The position numbers and the translations under genes were made by a program. From an uncultured Paracoccaceae bacterium (GTDB lineage Bacteria; Pseudomonadota; Alphaproteobacteria; Rhodobacterales; Rhodobacteraceae): a stretch of 64,000 nucleotides of DNA. The notes below the pieces were generated by a model. It worked only from the letters and a program-made list of their open reading frames with translations, did not search any database and was not told where the DNA came from. Below are positions 26,601-35,082 of this stretch, one piece after another (the stretch's first letter is position 1; each line of letters opens with the position of its first letter). The stretch spans positions 62,001 through 126,000 of the forward strand of contig CANLVD010000008.1 in NCBI GenBank assembly GCA_947494445.1, written 5' to 3'.

Positions 26601-27088
26601 CCGCTGGACCCAACATTCGATATGGAAAGTACCGTGGCACTGTGGTCAACAATCTTGACCCCAACACACGCGGTCGGCTGCAGGTACAAGTGCCGGCGGT
26701 TTATGGATCCAACGTCCTGAACTGGGCGATGCCGTGCGTGCCCTATGCGGGCGCAGATGAGGGGACCTATCTGATCCCGCCCATTGGCGCGAACATCTGG
26801 GTGGAGTTCGAAGGCGGTGACATAGATTTTCCGATCTGGTCGGGCTGTTTCTGGGGTGATGGCGAATGCCCCGGTTCGACACCTTTTACCAAGGTCATCA
26901 AGACCCCGGCAGCGACGGTGACCCTTGATGAGTTGAACCCGGCTGCTCCTGTGGTGATCGAGACGACTGCGGGCAACAAGATCACCATCACAGCTCAAGG
27001 TATGACGCTGGAAAGCAGCGCTGGCGGAAAGGTCGAGATTTCCGGACCCAAGGTCGACGTCAATTCCGGCGCGTTGGAGGTGATCTGA
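26597..27088 (+). CDS. Baseplate assembly protein V / gp5-like spike needle (Pvc8 C-terminal half)
   Basis: A 163-residue protein with a gpV/gp5 OB-fold (residues 10-105; RGRLQVQVPAVYGSN, PPIGANIWVEFEGGDIDFPIWSGCFW). A short C-terminal beta-strand series (KITITAQGMTLES, KVEISGPKVDVNSG) looks like the start of a triple-stranded beta-helix. It trimerises on the hub and presents the tip. ATGA overlap with the hub gene and TGATG overlap with the tip gene indicate coupled synthesis. Confidence 0.92.
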   Translation: MTAGPNIRYGKYRGTVVNNLDPNTRGRLQVQVPAVYGSNVLNWAMPCVPYAGADEGTYLIPPIGANIWVEFEGGDIDFPIWSGCFWGDGECPGSTPFTKVIKTPAATVTLDELNPAAPVVIETTAGNKITITAQGMTLESSAGGKVEISGPKVDVNSGALEVI

Positions 27089-27417
27089 TGAGTTTTCTTC
27101 TGCATCAGGGCGCGCAGGTGATGTGCACACATGGTGGACAGGCCAACCCGACCATGACCTCGCTCAGGGTAAAATTTGGTGGGCAGGGGGCAACCACCTT
27201 GGCCCACACCTATACCATTGCCGGGTGTCCGTTCACCACGCCGGAGCCTGCCCCAAAGCCCTGCACCACGGTGCAATGGACCACGCCAGCCACACGCGTG
27301 CTGATCGAAAGCCAGCCCGCGCTTCTGTCCACCAGTTCAGGGACCACCATCGGGCCATTGGGCACTCAAGGCACACCGCAAGTGGTTATGCAGCAAACCC
27401 GCGTGCGCGGGCAGTAG
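27088..27417 (+). CDS. PAAR-like spike tip protein (Pvc10-like)
   Basis: A 109-residue protein opening with FLLHQGAQVMCTHGGQANPT, a PAAR-like beginning with cysteine and histidine residues (C12, H14, further C46 and C58) that could bind the apical metal ion. PAAR proteins sharpen the spike and can carry effectors. No extension follows the domain, so it is probably a bare tip. It follows the needle gene and precedes gp25, matching Pvc8-10 order in substance. Confidence 0.78.
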   Translation: MSFLLHQGAQVMCTHGGQANPTMTSLRVKFGGQGATTLAHTYTIAGCPFTTPEPAPKPCTTVQWTTPATRVLIESQPALLSTSSGTTIGPLGTQGTPQVVMQQTRVRGQ

Positions 27418-27427
27418 GAGGACGACC

Positions 27428-27787
27428 ATGTTTGTCAGCCAGCCATATCGCATCGACGGCACAGGCCGCACCGCGAGCCGCACCGATCCCCATGCACATG
27501 CGCGCGACATGATCGAGGCCGTTTTGTTCACAGCGCCGGGCGAGCGCGTGAACAGGCCCGCTTTTGGCTCGGGCGTCTATGAGATGCTGTTTGATGCAAA
27601 CAATCAGGCTCTTGAGACGGCAGCGGACTTCCTGATCCGATCCTCAATCCAGCAGCATCTGGCCGACATCGTTACCATCGAGGCGCTCACCGTGCGCCGT
27701 GACGAGGGCTTGCTGGAAATCACACTCACCTACGGTCTCAGAGGCGCGGAAGAGCGCGTCACCGAGACCTTCACGCGGGAGATCTGA
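27428..27787 (+). CDS. gp25/GPW family baseplate wedge protein (Pvc9-like)
   Basis: A 119-residue protein of the gp25-like lysozyme-related baseplate family. The signature VLFTAPGERVNRPAFGSGVYEM-type region (residues 33-54, motif PGERVNRPAFG) is typical. gp25 forms the platform onto which the sheath polymerises, through a C-terminal handshake segment (LTYGLRGAEERVTETFTREI, residues 100-119) resembling a sheath strand. It lies 10 bases after the tip gene and 4 bases before the first large baseplate gene. Confidence 0.94.
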   Translation: MFVSQPYRIDGTGRTASRTDPHAHARDMIEAVLFTAPGERVNRPAFGSGVYEMLFDANNQALETAADFLIRSSIQQHLADIVTIEALTVRRDEGLLEITLTYGLRGAEERVTETFTREI

Positions 27788-27791
27788 GCAG

Positions 27792-30296
27792 ATGGAGCGC
27801 AGCCGATCCTTCCTAGACGAACGCCGGGAGTTGCTGGCGGGATCCAGTGCGCCCTTTAACGGGATTGCCGGGATTGAAGTCGATCCGACCGACCAGACCC
27901 AGTTGACCGTGACAATGGTCAAGCCGCTGCCCGGTGAGACGGGTGGGGTGCCGGCAGTTCCGGCCCTGGTTGCGGGCGACATCACGATCACCGGGGGTGA
28001 CCGGGTTCAGGGCGTGCGGGTCAATACTGTCTCTTCCAGTGGCCGTGATCTGTCAGTGACTGTCGATCAGCCCGGCGATTTTTCGACCTATGTCTTGCGT
28101 GTCGATGACGATGTTTCGGGCTTTGATCCGATCCTGCGCGAGATCAGCTTCAGTTTCAAAGTTCATTGCGACACAGATCTTGACTGCGAGGATCCTGATC
28201 TTGTCGATGGCCCGCCACGGGAAGAGCCACGGCTGGATTATCTGGCCCGTGACTACGAAAGTTACCGCCGGATGATGCTGGACCGCATGGCGGTGACAGT
28301 GCCCGACTGGACCGAGCGCAATCCGGCATCGCTTGGTGTGACCCTTGTCGAATGGCTGGCCTATCTGGGCGATGAACTGAGCTACAAGCTGGATCATGTT
28401 GATACTGAGTATTCGCTGGACACGGCTCGTCTGCGCGTTTCAGCCGCGCGCCACGCTCGGCTTGTGGGGTACCGGATGCACAATGGTGCTTCTGCCCGGG
28501 TGCTTGCGCAGGTGGGGCTGGCCGAAGGTGTGCCATCGGCCACATTCTCGCGCAGTGATCTGGCGTTTCTGACACGCTCGCGCACGGTGGCCGAGCCGGT
28601 GATCACGCCGCGGGTGGCAGAGCGCGAGGTCACTCGGGACGCGATTGCATTTGAGCCGCTGGAAGAGACCTTCACGCTGACCGCAGCCAACGCCCGGATC
28701 GGGCTGCATCACTGGGGTGATGCGGATGCGATTTTGGCGCGCGGCGCACGACAGGCCTATCTGCGCGATCCCGGTGGGCTGGCCTCGTTGAGTGCTGGCG
28801 ATCTTCTGGTTCTTGTGCAGGCCCGCGATCCAGTCAGTGGACGCGCCAGCGATGCTGATCCTGCATTGCGGCAAGCCGTGCGTCTGACGGCTGATCCGGT
28901 CGTTCTTGTCGATCCACTGGAGCAGGTTGATCTGGGCGGGGGTCCGATTGATCTGCAGGTGTTGAGCGTGTCTTGGGGGCCCGAGGATGCGCTGGAGTTT
29001 GATCTCTGCGTCGGCCAACGCCCGCCCGAAGACGGACCACTGGCCGTAGCGCTTGGCAATATCGTGCCAGCTGATCATGGCTTTACACTGACAACGGCCG
29101 AGCCCTTGGGCACAGCACCGGACCTGACCGATCCCGAGGCACCGCCTGCGCCGGGTGCTCCTGATGAGATCAAGACGCTGGCACAGCTTGACCGCCCCAA
29201 GCCCTTTCAGCCAAGGCTAAGCCGCAAGGATTTGAGCTTTGCGATGCCGCTGCGCCCGGATGAAGCGCTGCGCTCAGCTGCCAGCCTCGTGAAAGTCGAC
29301 CCGGCAGAGGCCGAGGCCGCCATCACCCTTGCGTCCGTGCAGGAGCCGGGTGGTTGGGCACCTGTGCGCGATTTGCTTGGTGCAGGCGCCGAGACCAACG
29401 CCTTTGTGGCCGAAGTGGAAATTGACGGCACCACGCGTCTGCGCTTTGGTCAACCCAGTGGCGAGATCGCATCAAGCCATGGCAAGACACCGGTGGCGGG
29501 TGATGTGTTTGATGCGTCTTACCGCGTAGGCACCGGGCGCGTGGGCAACATCGGGGCTGAGGCTCTGGCGCATCTGGCCGCAAGCCCGCTTGCCATTGCC
29601 AATGTGGCCTCCGTGACCAATCCTTTGCCTGCATCGGGTGGTCAGAACCGCGAGAGCATCGCCGAGACCAGACAGCGCGCGCCTGTGTCCTTCAACACAC
29701 TGCGCCGGGCAGTGACCCTGAAAGACTATGAGACATTGCTTGAGGCCCGCGATGACGTGCAGCGTGCGCAGGCCCGCAAACGCTGGCTGGGAAGCTGGTC
29801 GGCGATCTTCATCACCGTGGACCGTGTTGGGGGTCTCGAAATCGATGACGTGTTCCGCCAGACGCTTTTGGATTATCTGGAGCCGTTTCGGATGATGGGT
29901 CATGATCTCACCATCGACGAGCCGATCTACATTCCACTCAGCCTGACCTTGAGTATCTGCATCGATGCGGATGTGTTTGCCGATGACGTGGCCGATGCGC
30001 TTGAGGACAGGTTCTCGCCAGGATTGATGCGCGACGGCAGGCGGGGCTTTTTTCACCCTGACAACATCTCTTTTTCCTCAGAGATTTTCCTCAGCGAGAT
30101 TTACCGGGCCGCGCTCGAAGTTGATGGTGTCATGGATGTCTCCGTCACGGTGTTTGAACGCGCAACCGGCACCACCTCATCGGGTCTGGCCGACGGCATC
30201 CTGCGCTTCGGGCCACGTGAGATCCCGATCCTGTCAAACGATCCGAACCGCCCGTCGGAGGGCAGCCTGACCATTGAAACGGAGGGCGGAAGATGA
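27792..30296 (+). CDS. Putative baseplate assembly protein, gpJ/gp6-like (Pvc11-like)
   Basis: An 834-residue wedge protein. ATG 27792 is chosen because it directly follows the gp25 stop and begins the family-like MERSRSFLDERRELLAG; an upstream in-frame ATG at 27699 lies inside gp25. The central LDYLARDYESYRRMMLDR and LVEWLAYLGDELSYKLD segments and the C-terminal J-like domain (AVTLKDYETLLEARDDVQRAQARK) mark the putative baseplate assembly family found in eCIS. It forms the iris ring around the hub and overlaps the next gene by four bases. Confidence 0.9.
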   Translation: MERSRSFLDERRELLAGSSAPFNGIAGIEVDPTDQTQLTVTMVKPLPGETGGVPAVPALVAGDITITGGDRVQGVRVNTVSSSGRDLSVTVDQPGDFSTYVLRVDDDVSGFDPILREISFSFKVHCDTDLDCEDPDLVDGPPREEPRLDYLARDYESYRRMMLDRMAVTVPDWTERNPASLGVTLVEWLAYLGDELSYKLDHVDTEYSLDTARLRVSAARHARLVGYRMHNGASARVLAQVGLAEGVPSATFSRSDLAFLTRSRTVAEPVITPRVAEREVTRDAIAFEPLEETFTLTAANARIGLHHWGDADAILARGARQAYLRDPGGLASLSAGDLLVLVQARDPVSGRASDADPALRQAVRLTADPVVLVDPLEQVDLGGGPIDLQVLSVSWGPEDALEFDLCVGQRPPEDGPLAVALGNIVPADHGFTLTTAEPLGTAPDLTDPEAPPAPGAPDEIKTLAQLDRPKPFQPRLSRKDLSFAMPLRPDEALRSAASLVKVDPAEAEAAITLASVQEPGGWAPVRDLLGAGAETNAFVAEVEIDGTTRLRFGQPSGEIASSHGKTPVAGDVFDASYRVGTGRVGNIGAEALAHLAASPLAIANVASVTNPLPASGGQNRESIAETRQRAPVSFNTLRRAVTLKDYETLLEARDDVQRAQARKRWLGSWSAIFITVDRVGGLEIDDVFRQTLLDYLEPFRMMGHDLTIDEPIYIPLSLTLSICIDADVFADDVADALEDRFSPGLMRDGRRGFFHPDNISFSSEIFLSEIYRAALEVDGVMDVSVTVFERATGTTSSGLADGILRFGPREIPILSNDPNRPSEGSLTIETEGGR

Positions 30297-32971
30297 GCGG
30301 CATGCCAGACAAGCCAACACCGATGGCGGTGTTTAACCGTCCCGGTCTGAGTGAGATCACCAAGCGTGCGGGCACCCATTCGCGGTTCTACGACGCGATG
30401 CTGCGAGGTCTTGCCGACGCCTCTCGCCTGGGGCTGTCGGAGTTGAAGGTCCGGTCCAACGGGGATTATTCCCTGGGGTTGATGGATGCGTGGTCGGGTG
30501 TGTGCGACACGCTGACATTCTATACGGAGCGCAGTGCGCAGGAGGCGTATCTGCGCACGGCCACAGAGCGCGAAAGCGTGCGCGCACATGCACGTCTGAT
30601 TGGTTATGAACTGGCACCTGCAAAAGCGGCGTCCACCTTCCTTGCGTTTGAGGCAGAAGGTGTGGATGCACCTGATGAGCCACTCGAATACGAGGCTGGA
30701 ATTCAAGCGCGTTCCGTTCCACGGGATGGTGAGATACCGCAGCTGTTCGAGACGATTGAACCGCTCAGCGCCCGGGCAAGCTGGAACGCCATGTCGCCCA
30801 GGATGGCCTATCCGCAGGAATTGACGATCAACTCCGAGGAGGTGTCGCTTCTGGCGGATGCACCGCGCCTCAGCCTTGGTGATCCGATTGTGTTCCTTAA
30901 AGGGGACGCTCCCCAGGCGTTTGACAATGCGGGCGAGCAGGGTTTTTTGCGTCGTGTCTCGGGCCTGAATGACGGGTTGGATGGACGCAAGCTCGTGGCC
31001 CTGAAGTCGGACCCGGCCAGCGCACCGAAATACGTGTTTGTCGTATTGGATCTTTTACCTGTCTGGTCCTCGGGAACCACGCTGAACACAACTACACTGG
31101 GCGCGTCCGTGATCGGCAAAAGCTGGTCGGTTGGCACGCTCAGCACCACAACGTCACTGACGCAGGTATCACTTGCGACACTGAGCGTGGCAATTCAGGC
31201 GCTCAAACGGCCGTCCACCGATCCGATCCTGCCGCATCTGATGACGGTGCGCTCGGGCTTTTACGGAAATACTGCCATTTCCAAGCGGACATCGCCGTCG
31301 GGGACGGGGACAACGCTGACGGCAGGGACTTACACGACAGACGCGCCGGGCAACATCGTCGAGACCCATGACGACATCGGCAATACGGCCCAGTCAGGCG
31401 ACAAGATCTTCATTTATCTGGAACGCGAATTTGCCGACATCACACCGGGCACGGCAATGTTGATCCGCGATGCCTCGAACGAGGCATGGGTGACGGTACA
31501 TGCAGCTGAAGCCCTGAGCGTCGAGGGATATTCGATGTCTGCCAAGGTCACACGGTTGCAGGTCGACAGCACGGGTCTGACACCCACCGGTGGCAGCTAC
31601 AATTTAACCGGCTTCAACAGCCGCACAGCCGTGGCTTACGCAGTACCGCAAGCTTTGCCGCTCTCTGACCTGCCAATCACGGATGCGGTTGCGGGCGATG
31701 TGGTCGAACTGGATCGCGCAGAACTGACCCTGTTGCCGGGCAAGACCGTTGCGGTGACCGGCGAGCGGGAGGATCTGGACGGGATCACCGTCTCCGAGAT
31801 CCGTACGATCAAGGAAAACCAGTTGAATAACGGGTTTTCGGTGCTGACCTTCACCCAGCCACTTGGCCACATCCACAAACGGGCCACCGTGTCGATCAAC
31901 GCCAATGTGGCCGAAGCGACCCATGGTGAAACGGCCCATGAAATTCTGGGTGATGGTGATGCCACCAAACCATTCCAGACCTTTGCGCTAAAATCGGAAC
32001 CACTGACCCACGTCTCGGCCAAAACCGAAACCGGAATGGCCCCTTCGATCGAGGTGCGTGTTGATCGGGTGCGTTGGGATCTGGTTGAGGACTTCCGCGA
32101 CAGCGGGCCTGATGACCGGGTCTACATCCTGCGCAGCAGCGAGGATGGCAAATCCCACATCACCTTCGGGGATGGAGAGCGGGGGCAGCGCCTGTCGACC
32201 GGGCAGGACAATGTCGAGGTCACATACCGCAAGGGAGCAGGCCTTGATGGGCATCTGGAGGCAGGACAGCTTTCGCTTCTGGCAACCAAACCGGTTGGCC
32301 TGAAAGGTGTCTGGAACCCGCTTGCACCCGCGGGAGCAGCAGACAGCGAGGCGTTGGAGGATGCGCGCGAGAATGCGCCGCTCAAGGTTCTGACGCTTGG
32401 CAGGGTCGTGTCGCTCAGGGACTACGAGGATTATGCCCGTGGTTTTGCAGCCATTGCCAAGGCACGCGCCGACTGGACGTTTGACGGGTTTGCCCGCCCG
32501 ATCTTCGTGACTGTGGCGGGGCAGGAGGGTGTGATCCTGCCAGACGATGGCGAGGATATGATAAACCTTGTTGCCTCTTTGCAGGCCGCTGGGGAGGCCG
32601 ACATCTCGGTGACTGTACGCAACTACCGGCCAGCAAAATTTGCCATTGCGGCACGGCTCTGGATCGATCCGGCATATGTCGCGGATGACGTGCTGGATGC
32701 CGCGCGAAGTGCTGTGTCCGAGGCGTTCTCATTCGATGCGCGCGCCCTTGGTCAACCGGTCAGCCACGCACAGGTGATTGCCCGTCTGCAGGACGTCGAC
32801 GGGGTCGAGGGGGTCGATCTGGACGAGCTTTACCGGCTTGGCGCACCCCCGTCGCTTGAGCCGCGACTGGCCTCGGCCGTGGCAACCCCTGATCTGGGGG
32901 GTGCAATCCCGGAGCCCGCTGAACTGCTGACGCTTGAGCCTGCGGCAATCACTCTGGAGGTGGCGACATGA
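30293..32971 (+). CDS. Second putative baseplate assembly protein, J-like
   Basis: An 892-residue protein that shares domain order with the preceding one: an N-terminal helical region (YDAMLRGLADASRLGLSEL, SGVCDTLTFYTERSAQEAYL), a large middle insertion rich in Ser and Thr (residues about 255-360), a VYILRSSEDGKSHITFGDGERGQ beta region and a C-terminal J-like domain (RVVSLRDYEDYARGF). Two J-like paralogues in tandem imply a heteromeric wedge, as gp6 and gp7 in T4. Both ends overlap their neighbours by four bases. Confidence 0.87.
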   Translation: MSGMPDKPTPMAVFNRPGLSEITKRAGTHSRFYDAMLRGLADASRLGLSELKVRSNGDYSLGLMDAWSGVCDTLTFYTERSAQEAYLRTATERESVRAHARLIGYELAPAKAASTFLAFEAEGVDAPDEPLEYEAGIQARSVPRDGEIPQLFETIEPLSARASWNAMSPRMAYPQELTINSEEVSLLADAPRLSLGDPIVFLKGDAPQAFDNAGEQGFLRRVSGLNDGLDGRKLVALKSDPASAPKYVFVVLDLLPVWSSGTTLNTTTLGASVIGKSWSVGTLSTTTSLTQVSLATLSVAIQALKRPSTDPILPHLMTVRSGFYGNTAISKRTSPSGTGTTLTAGTYTTDAPGNIVETHDDIGNTAQSGDKIFIYLEREFADITPGTAMLIRDASNEAWVTVHAAEALSVEGYSMSAKVTRLQVDSTGLTPTGGSYNLTGFNSRTAVAYAVPQALPLSDLPITDAVAGDVVELDRAELTLLPGKTVAVTGEREDLDGITVSEIRTIKENQLNNGFSVLTFTQPLGHIHKRATVSINANVAEATHGETAHEILGDGDATKPFQTFALKSEPLTHVSAKTETGMAPSIEVRVDRVRWDLVEDFRDSGPDDRVYILRSSEDGKSHITFGDGERGQRLSTGQDNVEVTYRKGAGLDGHLEAGQLSLLATKPVGLKGVWNPLAPAGAADSEALEDARENAPLKVLTLGRVVSLRDYEDYARGFAAIAKARADWTFDGFARPIFVTVAGQEGVILPDDGEDMINLVASLQAAGEADISVTVRNYRPAKFAIAARLWIDPAYVADDVLDAARSAVSEAFSFDARALGQPVSHAQVIARLQDVDGVEGVDLDELYRLGAPPSLEPRLASAVATPDLGGAIPEPAELLTLEPAAITLEVAT

Positions 32972-35049
32972 GCATGGAAACCGACCGCATCTTCGATCTG
33001 CTTCCGGCCTATCTGCGTGTGCGCGACGTGCGCGAGGGGCAATTGGTCAAGGGGCGCGTAGCCCCTGACGATGGCCGGGAACCTGAAGACTTTGGCCCGC
33101 TGCGCACGCTTGCCTCATTGATCGCGCGGGAAGGTCAGATCGTCGAGGAAGGTCTGGAGCAGCTTTACGATGACGCGTTCATCGAGACCTGTGCGCCTTG
33201 GGTGATCCCCTATCTTGGCGACCTGCTGGGCGTACGGGGTCTTGCTGACATTCCCGAGGGCATCGACATGCGCGCGCGTGTTGCCGATGCTTTGGAATTG
33301 CGCAGCCGCAAAGGCACGCTAAGGGCGCTTGAACATGCCTCCAGCACCGCATCGAACTGGCCGGTCATGGCTGTGGAATACTGGAAACGGCTGGTGCACG
33401 CGCAATCCATGCGGCTGGTGCATCCCGATCAGGGGGCTGCCGTCGACATGCGCGACAAGCCCGCGCTTGCGCGCATCGGAAAACCCTATTCACGCAGCTC
33501 GCGCAATGTCGAAGTGCGCAGGATCGATACGGCAGGCGGGCGCTGGAACCTTGGCAATATTGGACTGCATGTCTGGCGTTTGCGGCCTTACTCGCTGACC
33601 TCGCAGAGAGCCTTTCCGGTGGCGGCAGGTCGGCGGGACTTCCGCTTTCATCCGCTCAATTGTGACGCGCAGCTTTTTGCGCCAACGGGCATTCGCAACG
33701 ACATCGACACGCCGACGACTGAGGCCAGTCTGCCCGAGCCGATTAGCCGGGCGATCATGGCTGAGGATGTCGCACGGTTCTACGGGGCGGACAAAGCACT
33801 TTCGGTCAGTGTTGGCGGTACCGAGGTTCCGCTGGCCGAGGTCAAGGTGGCCCATCTGGGCGATCTGCCCGGTGGAGGGGCCGAGCCCCCCTGGAACCGC
33901 AGCGCGATGGCCGATGTGACCCTGATTGATCCGGAGCTTGGACGTGTGGTTGTGGGTGATAACCGCACCGGCGTTGTACGCCTGACCTGCAACCTTGCGC
34001 GCCCTCTGGAAATTGGTGGGGGCGAGCATTCCCGCAGGTCCAGCGTTGGCTCGGTAGAGGATGGAGTGACAGCGCCGGTCGGCACAAATCTGGTAACGAC
34101 CATCGCAGCAGAGGGCAATTTCGGCACGATCCTTCTGGACCAGACGACGCGTTATACACTCAATGGTGCAATCTCCGTGCCAGCAGGGGAGTTTCTGCGC
34201 CTTGTCGCCAGCGACGGTGCTTATCCCACGATCCGGGTCGGCGCACAGTTTGCCGTCGCGCTGGGGGCAGGTGCGCAGCTTGAGATCAATGGCATCCGGG
34301 TCACCAATGGCGGATTGGTGGTCAGTGGCACACCTGCTTCCGTCGTGATCCGCGATTGCAGCTTTACGCCGGGCCTTTCGGTTGACCGGCTGGGCGATGC
34401 GGTCTCACCGGGTGCCTTGTCCATCGACCTAAATATTCGCGGCGCGTCTGTCTTGTTCGAACGCACGATCAGCGGTCCGGTGCGTGTTACCACGGATATG
34501 GATATTCGGTTCCGCGAATGCATTCTGGACGCGGGCAGTATTGATGACCGCGTGGTGTTTGCCCGTCTCAACGCGCTCCGCCATGTCATGGCATTTGACC
34601 GCTGTACCCTGCGCGGACGGGTCGAGACAGACGCATTCGCCGATGGTGCGCGCAATCAGGTTGAGGGTTTCGGCGTGGTGCAGGGGGGCGAGGATCGGCT
34701 GGCGACATCCGACACAGTGTTCTTTGGCAGTCTGCCAGCGATCACGGCTGCTAGACGCCAGGTCGGCTGCATCCGGTTTTCCTATGTGCCAGACGGTTCG
34801 ATCACGCCGCGGCTCTACCGCTGCACGGACGCGCCTGCGCCAGTATTTGCAAGCCTGCGTTCGGTCGATCCCGATTACATGCTCTATGCGCCCCGGGTCG
34901 GGAACAATTTGCGGCGTGGGGCGGAAAACGGGGATGAGATCGGCGCCTACAATCGCGCCGCGCACAGCATTCGAACAGACAACATAACGCGCACGATCAG
35001 TGACTTTTTGCGCTTCGGTCATGCGGCAGGAATTTTCAATGAGACATGA
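32968..35049 (+). CDS. gpI-like baseplate protein with long beta-helix extension
   Basis: A 693-residue protein. Residues 1-215 carry a tail-protein-I-like domain (DRIFDLLPAYLRVRD, FIETCAPWVIPYLGDLLGVRG, ADALELRSRKGTLRALE). The rest is repetitive beta-rich sequence (VLIRDCS-like strands such as VVIRDCSFTPG, FRECILDAGS, FDRCTLRGR) that looks like a right-handed parallel beta-helix. P2 gpI is only about 175 residues, so two thirds of this protein is an eCIS-specific addition, perhaps a surface-exposed fibre or baseplate shell. Confidence 0.85.
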   Translation: MSMETDRIFDLLPAYLRVRDVREGQLVKGRVAPDDGREPEDFGPLRTLASLIAREGQIVEEGLEQLYDDAFIETCAPWVIPYLGDLLGVRGLADIPEGIDMRARVADALELRSRKGTLRALEHASSTASNWPVMAVEYWKRLVHAQSMRLVHPDQGAAVDMRDKPALARIGKPYSRSSRNVEVRRIDTAGGRWNLGNIGLHVWRLRPYSLTSQRAFPVAAGRRDFRFHPLNCDAQLFAPTGIRNDIDTPTTEASLPEPISRAIMAEDVARFYGADKALSVSVGGTEVPLAEVKVAHLGDLPGGGAEPPWNRSAMADVTLIDPELGRVVVGDNRTGVVRLTCNLARPLEIGGGEHSRRSSVGSVEDGVTAPVGTNLVTTIAAEGNFGTILLDQTTRYTLNGAISVPAGEFLRLVASDGAYPTIRVGAQFAVALGAGAQLEINGIRVTNGGLVVSGTPASVVIRDCSFTPGLSVDRLGDAVSPGALSIDLNIRGASVLFERTISGPVRVTTDMDIRFRECILDAGSIDDRVVFARLNALRHVMAFDRCTLRGRVETDAFADGARNQVEGFGVVQGGEDRLATSDTVFFGSLPAITAARRQVGCIRFSYVPDGSITPRLYRCTDAPAPVFASLRSVDPDYMLYAPRVGNNLRRGAENGDEIGAYNRAAHSIRTDNITRTISDFLRFGHAAGIFNET

Positions 35050-35082
35050 GCTGAGACGAGAGTTTTCAAGGGAGGTGAGGTC

